Both the position numbers and the translations under genes were made by a program. Positions 16,716 through 26,585 of a stretch of 64,000 nucleotides of DNA are shown in pieces; the first letter of the stretch is position 1; each line of letters starts with the position of its first letter. The notes beneath the pieces were generated by a model. That model saw only the letters and a list, made by a program, of their open reading frames with translations, was not told where the DNA came from and ran no database searches. Where the stretch lies: NCBI RefSeq assembly GCF_016755875.1, contig NZ_BNED01000005.1:3141001-3205000 (forward strand), in the 5' to 3' direction. The DNA comes from Streptomyces spororaveus. GTDB taxonomy: Bacteria > Actinomycetota > Actinomycetes > Streptomycetales > Streptomycetaceae.

Positions 16716-16805
16716 GCCACCCTCCTCAGGGATGCTGCCTGCACTTCCCTCGCCCGCCGCGGTGACATACGCGAAGTACTGCCGTGGGGCCGGGATCTGA
16801 TCCAT

Positions 16806-16843
16806 ATTGGTTTAGACCAGTAGCTGGAGCTTGGCCTAGACCT
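16806..16843. promoter_or_regulatory. Two DasR boxes between dasA and dasR
   Basis: ATTGGTTTAGACCAGT (16806-16821) matches the dre consensus with one core change. TGGCCTAGACCT (16832-16843) is a second copy with two changes. They are 24 bp apart centre to centre, upstream of dasA and about 120-160 bp from dasR. Confidence 0.85.
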
Positions 16844-16964
16844 TTAGGGGTGTCAAGGGTCTAATGAGCGGGTGCCCGGTCCGTTATCGGACCGACACCT
16901 GGGGAGAGAGAAGGCCTGTCCCCCCACTCGTGTCACGATGTGACCGCACATATCGGAGGAGCCG

Positions 16965-17768
16965 GTGACGGCAGCGAAACTGGAGTCGGGAAGGCGGGCG
17001 GCGATGGCCACCGAAGGGGCGACCACGGAGCCGGACGGCGGGGCAGCCACCCGCACGGCGCGTGTTCCCAAGTACTACCGACTCAAGCGGCACTTGCTCG
17101 ACATGACCGAGACACTGCCGCCCGGCACCCCGGTGCCGCCGGAGCGCACGCTCGCGGCCGAATTCGACACGTCCCGGACCACCGTCCGGCAGGCCCTCCA
17201 GGAACTGGTCGTAGAAGGACGACTGGAGCGGATCCAGGGCAAAGGCACCTTCGTCGCCAAGCCCAAGGTCTCCCAGGCGCTGCAACTCACCTCGTACACG
17301 GAGGACATGCGGGCCCAGGGTCTGGAACCGACCTCGCAGCTCATCGACATCGGCTACGTGACGGCCGACGACACCCTCGCCGGACTGCTCAAGATCAACA
17401 CCGGCGGGCGGGTCCTGCGGATCGAGCGGCTGCGCCTGGCCAGCGGCGAGCCGATGGCCATCGAGACCACGCACCTGTCGGCCAAGCGCTTCCCCGCACT
17501 GCGCCGTTCGCTCGCCAAGTACACCTCTCTCTACACGGCTCTCGCCGAGGTCTACGACGTGCACCTGGCCGAGGCCGAGGAGACGATCGAGACCTCGCTG
17601 GCCACCCCGCGCGAGGCCGGCCTGCTCGGCACGGACGTCGGGCTGCCGATGCTGATGCTCTCGCGCCATTCGATCGACCGCGACGGCGAACCGGTGGAAT
17701 GGGTGCGCTCCGTATACCGAGGAGACCGGTACAAGTTCGTCGCCAGGCTCAAGCGCCCCGCCAACTGA
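16965..17768 (+). CDS. dasR: GntR/HutC-family global regulator DasR
   Basis: DasR represses aminosugar uptake and metabolism and links nutrient state to development and antibiotic production; glucosamine-6-phosphate relieves binding. The 267-residue protein has a variable N terminus (about 1-35), a winged-helix GntR domain ([48 protein letters not shown]) and a C-terminal UTRA effector domain ending [14 protein letters not shown]. It is nearly identical to S. coelicolor DasR in the regions I can recall. GTG 16965 has GGAGGA four bases upstream. It diverges from dasA. Confidence 0.96.
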   Translation: MTAAKLESGRRAAMATEGATTEPDGGAATRTARVPKYYRLKRHLLDMTETLPPGTPVPPERTLAAEFDTSRTTVRQALQELVVEGRLERIQGKGTFVAKPKVSQALQLTSYTEDMRAQGLEPTSQLIDIGYVTADDTLAGLLKINTGGRVLRIERLRLASGEPMAIETTHLSAKRFPALRRSLAKYTSLYTALAEVYDVHLAEAEETIETSLATPREAGLLGTDVGLPMLMLSRHSIDRDGEPVEWVRSVYRGDRYKFVARLKRPAN

Positions 17769-17779
17769 CAGGCGAAAAC

Positions 17780-17817
17780 GCGGAAGGGGCCGCCGAGCAT
17801 CTCGGCGACCCCTCCGC
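17780..17817. terminator. Terminator between dasR and the secreted-protein pair
   Basis: GCGGA/TCCGC, GGGG/CCCC and CGCCGAG/CTCGGCG pair into a long stem with minor bulges and a CAT loop, between converging genes. Confidence 0.75.
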
Positions 17818-17826
17818 AGGCTGAAA

Positions 17827-18150
17827 TCAGTACTGCAGTTCCACGTCCACGAATCCATAGATTCCGGCAGAACCATTTCCGGAACAGCTGGCCGTGGACC
17901 AGCCGCTCTTCACCCACGGCCCCGTCACATTGAATTGCCTGCCCGAGTTGCCGATGCATTCGACGACGACCCGATAGGCGTTGTACCCGTCCAGGCTGGT
18001 GCACGAGGCCCGACCGGTGTACCCGTTCACCTTCTGCTTCGAGCAACTGGCCGCGGACGCGTCCGCGAAGGCGGTTCCGCCCGCGAGCGGCACCGACAGG
18101 AGTGCGCTCGCCACCACGCCGGCGACCGCGAGACTCTTGAACTTCACCAC
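17827..18150 (-). CDS. Small secreted four-cysteine protein A
   Basis: The 107-residue precursor has a Sec signal peptide (VKFKSLAVAGVVASALLSVP, cleavage near AFADAS at about residue 30). The mature part is about 77 residues with four cysteines (SCSK, ASCTS, VECIG, ASCSG), probably forming two disulfides. The spacing and the YRVVVEC core match the protein encoded directly upstream, so the two are paralogues. GTG 18150 has GGGAG seven bases ahead and is 12 bp after the upstream stop. The family is not one I know. GC content is lower than in the neighbours. Confidence 0.8.
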   Translation of the reverse strand: MVKFKSLAVAGVVASALLSVPLAGGTAFADASAASCSKQKVNGYTGRASCTSLDGYNAYRVVVECIGNSGRQFNVTGPWVKSGWSTASCSGNGSAGIYGFVDVELQY

Positions 18151-18162
18151 GAGACCGCTCCC

Positions 18163-18492
18163 TTACCGCTGCACTTCGAAGTCGACCCGGAGGATCCGGG
18201 AACCGCAGGTCGTCCGCGAGGTGTTCCCCTCCCCGACGTACACCCAGCTGCCCACGCGCGTGAACGTGCCGGCGTTGTTGCCCATGAGGCAGGTCGCGAC
18301 CACCCGGTACTTCGAGTACACGGCATTCGGGTCGTCGTTGGCCATGCAGTGCGCGACCGCTTCACTGCCGACGATTTCAGTGGTACAGCGAATTCCGGCA
18401 GAAGCGGTCGGAGCGGTTGCCACGACCACACCTCCCGCGAGAATTCCCGCCGAAGCAAGCAGGGTTGCCCCCTTGCGAAGAATCACCTTCAC
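18163..18492 (-). CDS. Small secreted four-cysteine protein B
   Basis: The 109-residue precursor has a clear signal peptide (VILRKGATLLASAGILAGG, cleavage after TASA near residue 32). The mature domain has four cysteines (IRCTT, AHCMA, ATCLM, TTCGS) around YRVVATC and GSWVYVG, echoing protein A (YRVVVEC, GPWVKSG). It is first in a two-gene operon. A dre-like palindrome lies 76 bp upstream, so the pair may be induced with chitin/aminosugar metabolism. Function is unknown; a chitin-linked extracellular role is inference from that box and from dasR next door. Confidence 0.8.
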   Translation of the reverse strand: MKVILRKGATLLASAGILAGGVVVATAPTASAGIRCTTEIVGSEAVAHCMANDDPNAVYSKYRVVATCLMGNNAGTFTRVGSWVYVGEGNTSRTTCGSRILRVDFEVQR

Positions 18493-18567
18493 TCCCCCAT
18501 TCGACCACGCGCAGAGAAGTTTCCCTGCGGTGTCACGAACATAGCAACGCGCCTCGTCCCGCCGCGA

Positions 18568-18579
18568 TGGTCTGGACCA
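18568..18579. promoter_or_regulatory. DasR box-like palindrome in front of the secreted pair
   Basis: TGGTC-TG-GACCA is a perfect inverted repeat, extended by one more pair (A...T), and differs from the dre core TGGTCTAGACCA only at one central base. It lies 76 bp upstream of the secreted protein B start and about 290 bp from cstA. Confidence 0.7.
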
Positions 18580-18615
18580 TTATTGAGCAAGAATTGAGCT
18601 TTCGCCGCCCGAACG

Positions 18616-18630
18616 GGAATTTGAAATTCC
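18616..18630. repeat. Perfect 15-bp palindrome in AT-rich intergenic DNA
   Basis: GGAATTT-G-AAATTCC is a perfect inverted repeat in the 380-bp gap 18493-18872. It is a possible operator for an unidentified regulator. Apart from the dre box and the cstA promoter, nothing else is recognised in this gap; a short CGGCAG triplet-like run occurs near 18697-18717. Confidence 0.55.
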
Positions 18631-18801
18631 AGGACGCATTGAATCTCTGGAATTCGGCCACGCGAGAATCAATTCACGCCACTCGGCCGGGACGGCGGCG
18701 GCAGCGGCAGCGGCAGCGGTGCGGCCGGTGCCCGGTGGGCCGACCGGGCGTCACCCTCCTTGCCCCCGAGCGGTGTTGCCATACCGATATGCGGACGGGG
18801 G

Positions 18802-18831
18802 GTGACGCTGGACACGTCCCTCGCCTAGATT
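18802..18831 (+). promoter_or_regulatory. Probable cstA promoter
   Basis: GTGACG (18802-18807) and TAGATT (18826-18831) with an 18-bp spacer fit a housekeeping promoter, about 42 bp before the GTG start. Confidence 0.45.
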
Positions 18832-18872
18832 TCCTGGCCACTCCTACAGGCCGTCAGCGAGGGGACACGACC

Positions 18873-21061
<2,189 letters not shown>

Positions 21062-21062
<1 letters not shown>

Positions 21063-21256
21063 TGAGCGTACGCAGCGCGCTGGCGAAGGCGCGGTTCTAC
21101 GTACGGGAGTTCTCCGGGGAGGCCGCGTACGACCGCTACGTGGCCCACGCCCGCTCCCACGACCCGGATGCGGAGGTCCTCACCCGCCGCGCCTTCGAAC
21201 GGGCCCGTACGGACGCCCGCGAGGCGGACCCCCGCGAGGGCTTCCGCTGCTGCTGA
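21062..21256 (+). CDS. YbdD/YjiX-family small protein
   Basis: The 64-residue protein is the usual small partner of CstA/BtsT transporters. The family core RFYVREFSGEAAYDRYVAHAR and the ending GFRCC are visible. ATG 21062 overlaps the cstA stop (TGATG), so it is translated by coupling. E. coli YbdD/YjiX are needed for pyruvate uptake with their transporters. It is soluble, basic and has no membrane segment. Confidence 0.92.
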
Positions 21257-21263
21257 CGCACGT

Positions 21264-21298
21264 GAAGGGCCCCGCCGCGTCCTGCGGCGGGGCCCTTC
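21264..21298. terminator. Terminator after cstA-ybdD
   Basis: A perfect 15-bp stem (21264-21278 with 21284-21298) lies 8 bp after the stop, between converging genes. Confidence 0.88.
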
Positions 21299-21306
21299 GG
21301 CGTTGC

Positions 21307-21891
21307 TCAGCGCACCCAGTCCTTGAGGGGCTCGGTCGGGAGGGTGATGCCGACGGGGTCAGGGAGATGAACGTCCTTGCCGAAGGGAACGGTGCGGACT
21401 GTCTCGTACCGCCGCCCGTCGGGCTCGCTGTGAACAGAGACCTCACAGCTGTCCCTGTCGATCAAGAGGTAGACCGGAATACCGGTCTCGGCGAAAGCCC
21501 GAGGCTTCTCGATGCGGTCGCGCCGGTCGGTGTCGGAATCGTAGGAGGTGACCTCGACGACCATCAGGACAGGGTCCGGGGCGACCCATTCGCCTTGCGC
21601 CTTCATGAAGCCACTCGGCGCCAGAACGCCGTCAGGCCTGGCGCGCCCTTCGCGATACTGCTGCACTCGCAATCCCTGCTCGCCATACAGGAACAGGTCG
21701 GGCCGGTGCTGGATGCAGATGCGCAAGAGCCACTCGATGATCAGTCCGTGGTCCCCGTCCGGCACTGCCTTGACCCCCAGCTTCCCGTCGATGAATTCCA
21801 ACCGCAGCCCCTCCACTTCTCTGGCGCCTATACGCGCGAGGGTCTCGAACTCCTCGGTCAGCATGTGGGGGCGGTCGGTCATCACGGTCAT
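21307..21891 (-). CDS. Uma2-family (DUF820) putative restriction endonuclease-fold protein
   Basis: The 194-residue protein has the Uma2/DUF820 PD-(D/E)XK-like fold. Visible motifs are LRLEFIDGKLGVKAVPDGDHG, RARPDGVLAP with the active-site Asp, and VLMVVEVTSYDSDTDRRDRIEKPRAFAETGIPVYLLID with the E-V-T and Lys positions. Many copies of this family occur in Streptomyces; nuclease activity is predicted by fold, the biological role is unknown. I chose ATG 21891 over an upstream in-frame start at 21960. Coding GC is slightly lower than in the neighbours. Confidence 0.85.
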   Translation of the reverse strand: MTVMTDRPHMLTEEFETLARIGAREVEGLRLEFIDGKLGVKAVPDGDHGLIIEWLLRICIQHRPDLFLYGEQGLRVQQYREGRARPDGVLAPSGFMKAQGEWVAPDPVLMVVEVTSYDSDTDRRDRIEKPRAFAETGIPVYLLIDRDSCEVSVHSEPDGRRYETVRTVPFGKDVHLPDPVGITLPTEPLKDWVR

Positions 21892-21968
21892 GCCTCGCTC
21901 ACCTTCCTCGACGGTGCTGTCTCCGACGATAGCGCCGCCCGCCGGGGCCGTCCTGCACACTCGACCGC

Positions 21969-22466
21969 ATGGACATGGTGATCAGGGCGGCGCTGCCCGC
22001 CGAGTACGCGGAGCTGGGTGAGATCACGGCGCGGGCCTATCTCACGGACGGGCATCTGGACTTCAACGAGGCCGACCCCTACCTGGACGTGCTGCGCGAC
22101 GTGGCCGGCCGCGCCGCCCGGGCCGAGGTGCTCGTCGCCGTGCGGGAGGAACGGCTGTTGGGCGGTGTGACCTTCGCCGCTCCCGGCAGCCCGCTCGCCG
22201 ACATCGCGGCTCCCGACGAGGCGGAGTTCCGGATGCTCGCGGTGGCTCACGAGGCGCGCGGCCAGGGCGCCGGCGAGGCTCTGGTGCGGGCCTGCGTCGA
22301 GCGGGCGCGGTCCCTGGAGGGCGTGACCGGCCTCGTCCTGTCCACCCAGCGCAGCATGGCCGGAGCCCATCGGATCTACGCGCGCCTGGGCTTCGTACGC
22401 ACTCCGGAGCGGGACTGGGCGCCGATCGAGGGCCTGACACTCCTCACTTACCGACTCAAGCTGTAG
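21969..22466 (+). CDS. GNAT-family N-acetyltransferase
   Basis: The 165-residue protein has a GNAT fold: the acetyl-CoA loop is EARGQGAGEALVRACVERAR at about residues 95-115, after the beta-4 strand FRMLAVA. Acceptor substrate is not evident. ATG 21969 has no ribosome binding site but CACACT lies 7 nt upstream, so a leaderless transcript is possible. Confidence 0.88.
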   Translation: MDMVIRAALPAEYAELGEITARAYLTDGHLDFNEADPYLDVLRDVAGRAARAEVLVAVREERLLGGVTFAAPGSPLADIAAPDEAEFRMLAVAHEARGQGAGEALVRACVERARSLEGVTGLVLSTQRSMAGAHRIYARLGFVRTPERDWAPIEGLTLLTYRLKL

Positions 22467-22478
22467 CCACGCCGACAC

Positions 22479-22518
22479 TACATGTGGGGGTTACCGCACA
22501 GGGCCGCCCCCACATGTA
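22479..22518. promoter_or_regulatory. Pair of NrdR boxes upstream of nrdA
   Basis: TACATGTGGGGG (22479-22490) and its inverse CCCCCACATGTA (22507-22518) each contain an ACATGT centre; the centres are 32 bp apart, about three helical turns. This fits the paired NrdR boxes known in front of Streptomyces ribonucleotide reductase genes. The second box overlaps a possible -10 (TATGCT, 22517-22522). Confidence 0.72.
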
Positions 22519-22529
22519 TGCTCATGCCT

Positions 22530-22628
22530 GCTGTCGCCGCAGGGGAATCCGGTGCGAATCCGGAACTGTCCCGCAACGGTATGAAGTGTCCGGCTACCGG
22601 ACGCCAAGTCCGATGACCTGCCGACAGC
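22530..22628 (+). ncRNA. Adenosylcobalamin (B12) riboswitch aptamer
   Basis: The P1 stem GCTGTCG/CGACAGC closes the element at 22530-22536 and 22622-22628. Inside are the conserved cobalamin motifs GGTGCGAATCCGG, ACTGTCCCGCAACGGT and AGTCCGATGACCTGCC. This corresponds to the riboswitch shown in S. coelicolor to turn off nrdABS when B12 is present, so that the B12-dependent class II enzyme is used instead. Confidence 0.95.
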
Positions 22629-22783
22629 GCGCCCGGCTCGACCGATCCGGGTGCCGATTCGTCCGGGCCTCGCGGTTGGGCCGGTGGACGCCATGCGGGG
22701 TACGCGTTCTCGTCGCGCCCGCATGCGCCCGCTCGCGCCCCGCCCCGCCGATGACCCGGGCCGAGCGAGGGAGAGCTCCCGCC
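22629..22783 (+). promoter_or_regulatory. Riboswitch expression platform and nrdA leader
   Basis: This 155-nt leader links the aptamer to the GTG start and has several GC-rich inverted repeats. The last one, GGGAG-AG-CTCCC (22769-22780), directly covers the nrdA ribosome binding site GAGGGAGA (22767-22774), so folding could also block translation. No reading frame here looks coding. Confidence 0.6.
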
Positions 22784-25168
22784 GTGACCATCGCGCCTTC
22801 CGCACCGCGCGCCGAGTCCACTTCTGGCGACAACACCGAGGGCCCGGGGGCCACGCTGCTGCGTACCCTCACCGAACTTACGGCGGACCTCCCCGACACC
22901 GACCCCGGCCGGGTCGCGGCCTCCGCGCTGCGCGGCCGCAGCTCCGCCGCCGACGACGCCGAGCTGCGCGGGCTGGCCACGGAGGCCGCCGCCGGTCTGA
23001 TCTCCGAGGACCCGGCCTACTCCCGGCTCGCCGCCCGCCTGCTGACGCTGGCCGTGCGCGACGAGGCCGCGAGCCAGGGCTCGACCTCCTTCTCGGCCTC
23101 CGTCGAGGTCGGTCACCGCGAGGGCCTCATCGCCGACCGTACGGCCGAGTTCGTGCGCGCCCACGCGAGCCGCCTCGACTCGCTCGTCGAACTGACCCTC
23201 TCCGAGGGTGCCGACGACCGCTTCGGCTTCTTCGGCCTGCGCACCCTGCACAGCCGCTACCTGCTGCGCCACCCGATCACCCGTCAGGTCATCGAGACCC
23301 CTCAGTACTTCATGCTGCGCGTGGCCTGCGGTCTCGCCGCCGACGACAGCGTCCAGGCCGTGGAGGAAGTGGCCTCGCTGTACCGGCTGATGAGCCGGCT
23401 GGACTACCTGCCGTCCTCCCCGACGCTCTTCAACTCCGGCACCCGGCACCCGCAGATGTCCTCCTGCTACCTGCTGGACTCCCCGCTGGACGAGCTCGAC
23501 TCGATCTACGACCGCTACCACCAGGTCGCCCGCCTCTCCAAGCACGCCGGCGGCATCGGCCTCTCGTACTCCCGCATCCGCGCCCGCGGTTCGCTGATCC
23601 GCGGCACCAACGGCCACTCCAACGGCATCGTGCCGTTCCTGAAGACCCTCGACGCCTCCGTCGCCGCCGTGAACCAGGGTGGCCGCCGCAAGGGCGCCGC
23701 CGCCGTCTACCTGGAGACCTGGCACGCGGACATCGAGGAGTTCCTGGAGCTCCGCGACAACACCGGTGAGGACCAGCGCCGTACCCACAACCTGAACCTC
23801 GCCCACTGGGTGCCGGACGAGTTCATGCGCCGCGTGAACGCCGACGCCGACTGGTCGCTGTTCTCCCCGGCCGACGTGCCCGAGCTGGTCGACCTGTGGG
23901 GCGACGACTTCGACGCCGCCTACCGCAAGGCGGAGGCGGACGGCCTGGCCCGCAAGACCATGCCCGCCCGCGACCTGTACGGCCGGATGATGCGCACCCT
24001 CGCGCAGACCGGCCAGGGCTGGATGACCTTCAAGGACGCCTCCAACCGCACGGCGAACCAGACCGCCGAGCCGGGCACCGTCGTGCACTCCTCGAACCTG
24101 TGCACCGAGATCATCGAGGTCACCAACGACGGCGAGACGGCCGTCTGCAACCTCGGCTCGGTCAACCTGGGCGCCTTCGTCCTCACGGAGACCGGCGAGA
24201 TCGACTGGGAGCGCCTGGACGAGACCGTCCGCACGGCCGTGACCTTCCTCGACCGCGTGGTGGACATCAACTTCTACCCGACCGAGCAGGCCGGCCGCTC
24301 CAACGCCCGCTGGCGTCCGGTGGGCCTGGGCGCGATGGGCCTCCAGGACGTCTTCTTCAAGCTGAAGCTGCCCTTCGACTCCCCCGAGGCGCGGGCACTG
24401 TCCACCAAGCTCTCCGAGCGCATCATGCTGGCCGCCTACGAGGCCTCCTGCGACCTCGCCGAGCGCAGCGGCCCGCTCCCGGCCTGGGAGCAGACCCGTA
24501 CCGCCCGCGGTGTCCTGCACCCGGACCACTACGACGTCGAGCTGAACTGGCCGGAGCGCTGGGACGCGCTGCGCGCCCGCGTCGCGAAGTCCGGCATGCG
24601 CAACTCGCTGCTGCTGGCCATCGCGCCGACGGCGACGATCGCCTCGATCGCGGGCGTGTACGAGTGCATCGAGCCGCAGGTCTCCAACCTGTTCAAGCGG
24701 GAGACCCTGTCGGGTGAGTTCCTCCAGGTGAACGGCTACCTGGTGGAGGAGCTGAAGCGGCTCGGCGTGTGGGACGCCCAGACCCGCGAGGCGCTGCGCG
24801 ACTCCTCCGGCTCGGTCCAGGGCTTCGGCTGGATCCCGGCCGAGGTCCGCGAGCTGTACCGCACGGCGTGGGAGATCCCGCAGCGCGGTCTGATCGACAT
24901 GGCGGCGGCCCGTACGCCGTTCCTGGACCAGTCGCAGTCGCTGAACCTGTTCCTGGAGACGCCCACCATCGGCAAGCTGTCGTCGATGTACGCGTACGCC
25001 TGGAAGCAGGGCCTGAAGACCACGTACTACCTGCGCTCGCGCCCGGCGACGAAGATCGCCCGTGCCGCGCAGGCGGCCACCCCCGTCGAGCTGCCGCAGG
25101 CGGTCGCCGACGCCGAGGCGCTGGCCTGCTCCCTTGAGAACCCCGAGTCCTGCGAGGCCTGCCAGTAA
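22784..25168 (+). CDS. nrdA: Class Ia ribonucleotide reductase large subunit
   Basis: NrdA reduces ribonucleoside diphosphates to deoxy forms. The 794-residue protein has the catalytic barrel: the Cys in SSCYLLDSPLDELD, the N-C-E triad in SSNLCTEIIEV, and the second redox Cys in AVCNLGSVNLGAF. The C-terminal tail ends SCEACQ, the CxxC pair that thioredoxin or glutaredoxin re-reduces. The N terminus lacks a clear V-x-KRDG ATP-cone motif. GTG 22784 follows GAGGGAGA by 9 nt. The stop overlaps the nrdB start (TAATG). Control is by NrdR and the B12 riboswitch upstream. Confidence 0.96.
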   Translation: MTIAPSAPRAESTSGDNTEGPGATLLRTLTELTADLPDTDPGRVAASALRGRSSAADDAELRGLATEAAAGLISEDPAYSRLAARLLTLAVRDEAASQGSTSFSASVEVGHREGLIADRTAEFVRAHASRLDSLVELTLSEGADDRFGFFGLRTLHSRYLLRHPITRQVIETPQYFMLRVACGLAADDSVQAVEEVASLYRLMSRLDYLPSSPTLFNSGTRHPQMSSCYLLDSPLDELDSIYDRYHQVARLSKHAGGIGLSYSRIRARGSLIRGTNGHSNGIVPFLKTLDASVAAVNQGGRRKGAAAVYLETWHADIEEFLELRDNTGEDQRRTHNLNLAHWVPDEFMRRVNADADWSLFSPADVPELVDLWGDDFDAAYRKAEADGLARKTMPARDLYGRMMRTLAQTGQGWMTFKDASNRTANQTAEPGTVVHSSNLCTEIIEVTNDGETAVCNLGSVNLGAFVLTETGEIDWERLDETVRTAVTFLDRVVDINFYPTEQAGRSNARWRPVGLGAMGLQDVFFKLKLPFDSPEARALSTKLSERIMLAAYEASCDLAERSGPLPAWEQTRTARGVLHPDHYDVELNWPERWDALRARVAKSGMRNSLLLAIAPTATIASIAGVYECIEPQVSNLFKRETLSGEFLQVNGYLVEELKRLGVWDAQTREALRDSSGSVQGFGWIPAEVRELYRTAWEIPQRGLIDMAAARTPFLDQSQSLNLFLETPTIGKLSSMYAYAWKQGLKTTYYLRSRPATKIARAAQAATPVELPQAVADAEALACSLENPESCEACQ

Positions 25169-26184
25169 TGAGCTCCAACGACAACAAGAACCTCCTGGAC
25201 CCGGGCTTCGAGCTCACGCTCCGCCCGATGCGCTACCCGGACTTCTACGAGCGCTACCGGGACGCGATCAAGAACACCTGGACCGTCGAGGAGGTCGACC
25301 TCCACTCGGACGTCGCCGACCTGGCGAAGCTGACGCCCTCCGAGCAGCACATGATCGGCCGGCTGGTCGCGTTCTTCGCGACGGGCGACTCGATCGTCTC
25401 GAACAACCTGGTGCTGACGCTCTACAAGCACATCAACTCCCCGGAGGCGCGCCTGTACCTGTCGCGCCAGCTGTTCGAGGAGGCCGTGCACGTCCAGTTC
25501 TATCTGACGCTGCTCGACACCTACCTGCCCGACCCGGACGACCGCGCGGCCGCCTTCGACGCGGTCGAGGAGATCCCGTCGATCCGCGAGAAGGCGCAGT
25601 TCTGCTTCAAGTGGATGGACTCGGTCGAGAAGATCGACCGGCTGGAGACGGCCGCCGACCGGCGCCGTTTCCTGCTGAACCTGATCTGCTTCGCCGCGTG
25701 CATCGAAGGCCTGTTCTTCTACGGTGCCTTCGCGTACGTGTACTGGTTCCGCTCGCGCGGTCTGCTGCACGGCCTGGCCACCGGCACCAACTGGGTGTTC
25801 CGCGACGAGACCATGCACATGAACTTCGCGTTCGAGGTCGTGGACACGGTCCGCAAGGAGGAGCCGGAGCTCTTCGACGACGCCCTCCAGCAGCAGGTCA
25901 CCGACATGCTGAAGGAAGCGGTGGAGGCGGAGCTGCAGTTCGGCCGCGACCTGTGCGGCGACGGCCTGCCGGGCATGAACACCGAGTCGATGCGCGAGTA
26001 CCTGGAGTGCGTCGCGGACCAGCGTCTGGTCCGGCTGGGCTTCCCGCCGGTGTACGGCTCGCAGAACCCGTTCTCCTTCATGGAGCTGCAGGGTGTCCAG
26101 GAGCTGACGAACTTCTTCGAGCGCCGTCCGTCGGCCTACCAGGTCGCGGTCGAGGGCACGGTCGACCTGGACGAGGACTTCTAG
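25168..26184 (+). CDS. nrdB: Class Ia ribonucleotide reductase small (radical) subunit
   Basis: The 338-residue R2 protein houses the di-iron/tyrosyl radical cofactor. EEAVHVQFYLTLLDTYL gives the metal Glu and His and the radical Tyr in the spacing E-x2-H-x3-Y, as E115-H118-Y122 of E. coli. A second metal helix is DETMHMNFAFEVV. The acidic C-terminal tail VDLDEDF is the docking peptide for NrdA. It is translationally coupled to nrdA. Confidence 0.96.
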   Translation: MSSNDNKNLLDPGFELTLRPMRYPDFYERYRDAIKNTWTVEEVDLHSDVADLAKLTPSEQHMIGRLVAFFATGDSIVSNNLVLTLYKHINSPEARLYLSRQLFEEAVHVQFYLTLLDTYLPDPDDRAAAFDAVEEIPSIREKAQFCFKWMDSVEKIDRLETAADRRRFLLNLICFAACIEGLFFYGAFAYVYWFRSRGLLHGLATGTNWVFRDETMHMNFAFEVVDTVRKEEPELFDDALQQQVTDMLKEAVEAELQFGRDLCGDGLPGMNTESMREYLECVADQRLVRLGFPPVYGSQNPFSFMELQGVQELTNFFERRPSAYQVAVEGTVDLDEDF

Positions 26185-26276
26185 AAGTCCCAGGAGTTCC
26201 AGCAGTACCAGAGGAGTGACCGGGGAGCCGGGATGCGGGAGGGTCCGTGTCCCGGCTTCTCGCGTTCCCCGGTGCG

Positions 26277-26504
26277 TCAGTGGGCGATGGGGCCCCAGTA
26301 CCGCCGGGCGGCGGGCCGCAGGGCGCGCCGGCGCGGGGTGGGCGGGAGGCCGCCCGCGCGCTGGCGGGGGAGCCACACCAGCCGGGTCGCGACGGCCCGG
26401 ATCTGCTGGTCGATCCGCCGGTCGCGCAGGATCCCGTACAGGCTGGGCGCAAGGACGAGGGCGGCGAGGGCGAGGACGGCGAGGTAATTCACGAAGGTGG
26501 TCAT
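26277..26504 (-). CDS. Small single-span membrane protein between nrdB and nrdS
   Basis: The 75-residue protein begins with a hydrophobic segment (VNYLAVLALAALVLAPSLYGIL) followed by a strongly basic, Arg/Pro-rich tail, so it should be an inner-membrane protein with its C terminus in the cytoplasm. ATG 26504 is preceded by weak ribosome-binding sequence. It is convergent with nrdB and divergent from the AraC-type gene, sharing the palindrome-rich gap 26505-26585. I do not know the family. Confidence 0.65.
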   Translation of the reverse strand: MTTFVNYLAVLALAALVLAPSLYGILRDRRIDQQIRAVATRLVWLPRQRAGGLPPTPRRRALRPAARRYWGPIAH

Positions 26505-26535
26505 ACGTCCACTGTCCGCCTGATCGCCCATGATC

Positions 26536-26575
26536 GACAGTGGCAGTACTGTCATGGAAGACCGAATTACTGCCA
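26536..26575. promoter_or_regulatory. Overlapping inverted repeats in the nrdS promoter region
   Basis: TGGCAGTA (26541-26548) pairs with TACTGCCA (26568-26575), centres 27 bp apart, and GACAGT (26536-26541) pairs with ACTGTC (26547-26552). They lie between the divergent small membrane-protein gene and nrdS and look like an operator, possibly for NrdS itself. Confidence 0.55.
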
Positions 26576-26585
26576 CACTGGGGTC

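Noticed and set aside
16715..16805. ATG at 16805 as the dasA start
   Set aside because: It would bury the lipoprotein signal peptide behind 30 residues and sits at the edge of the DasR box; GTG 16715 has a good ribosome binding site.
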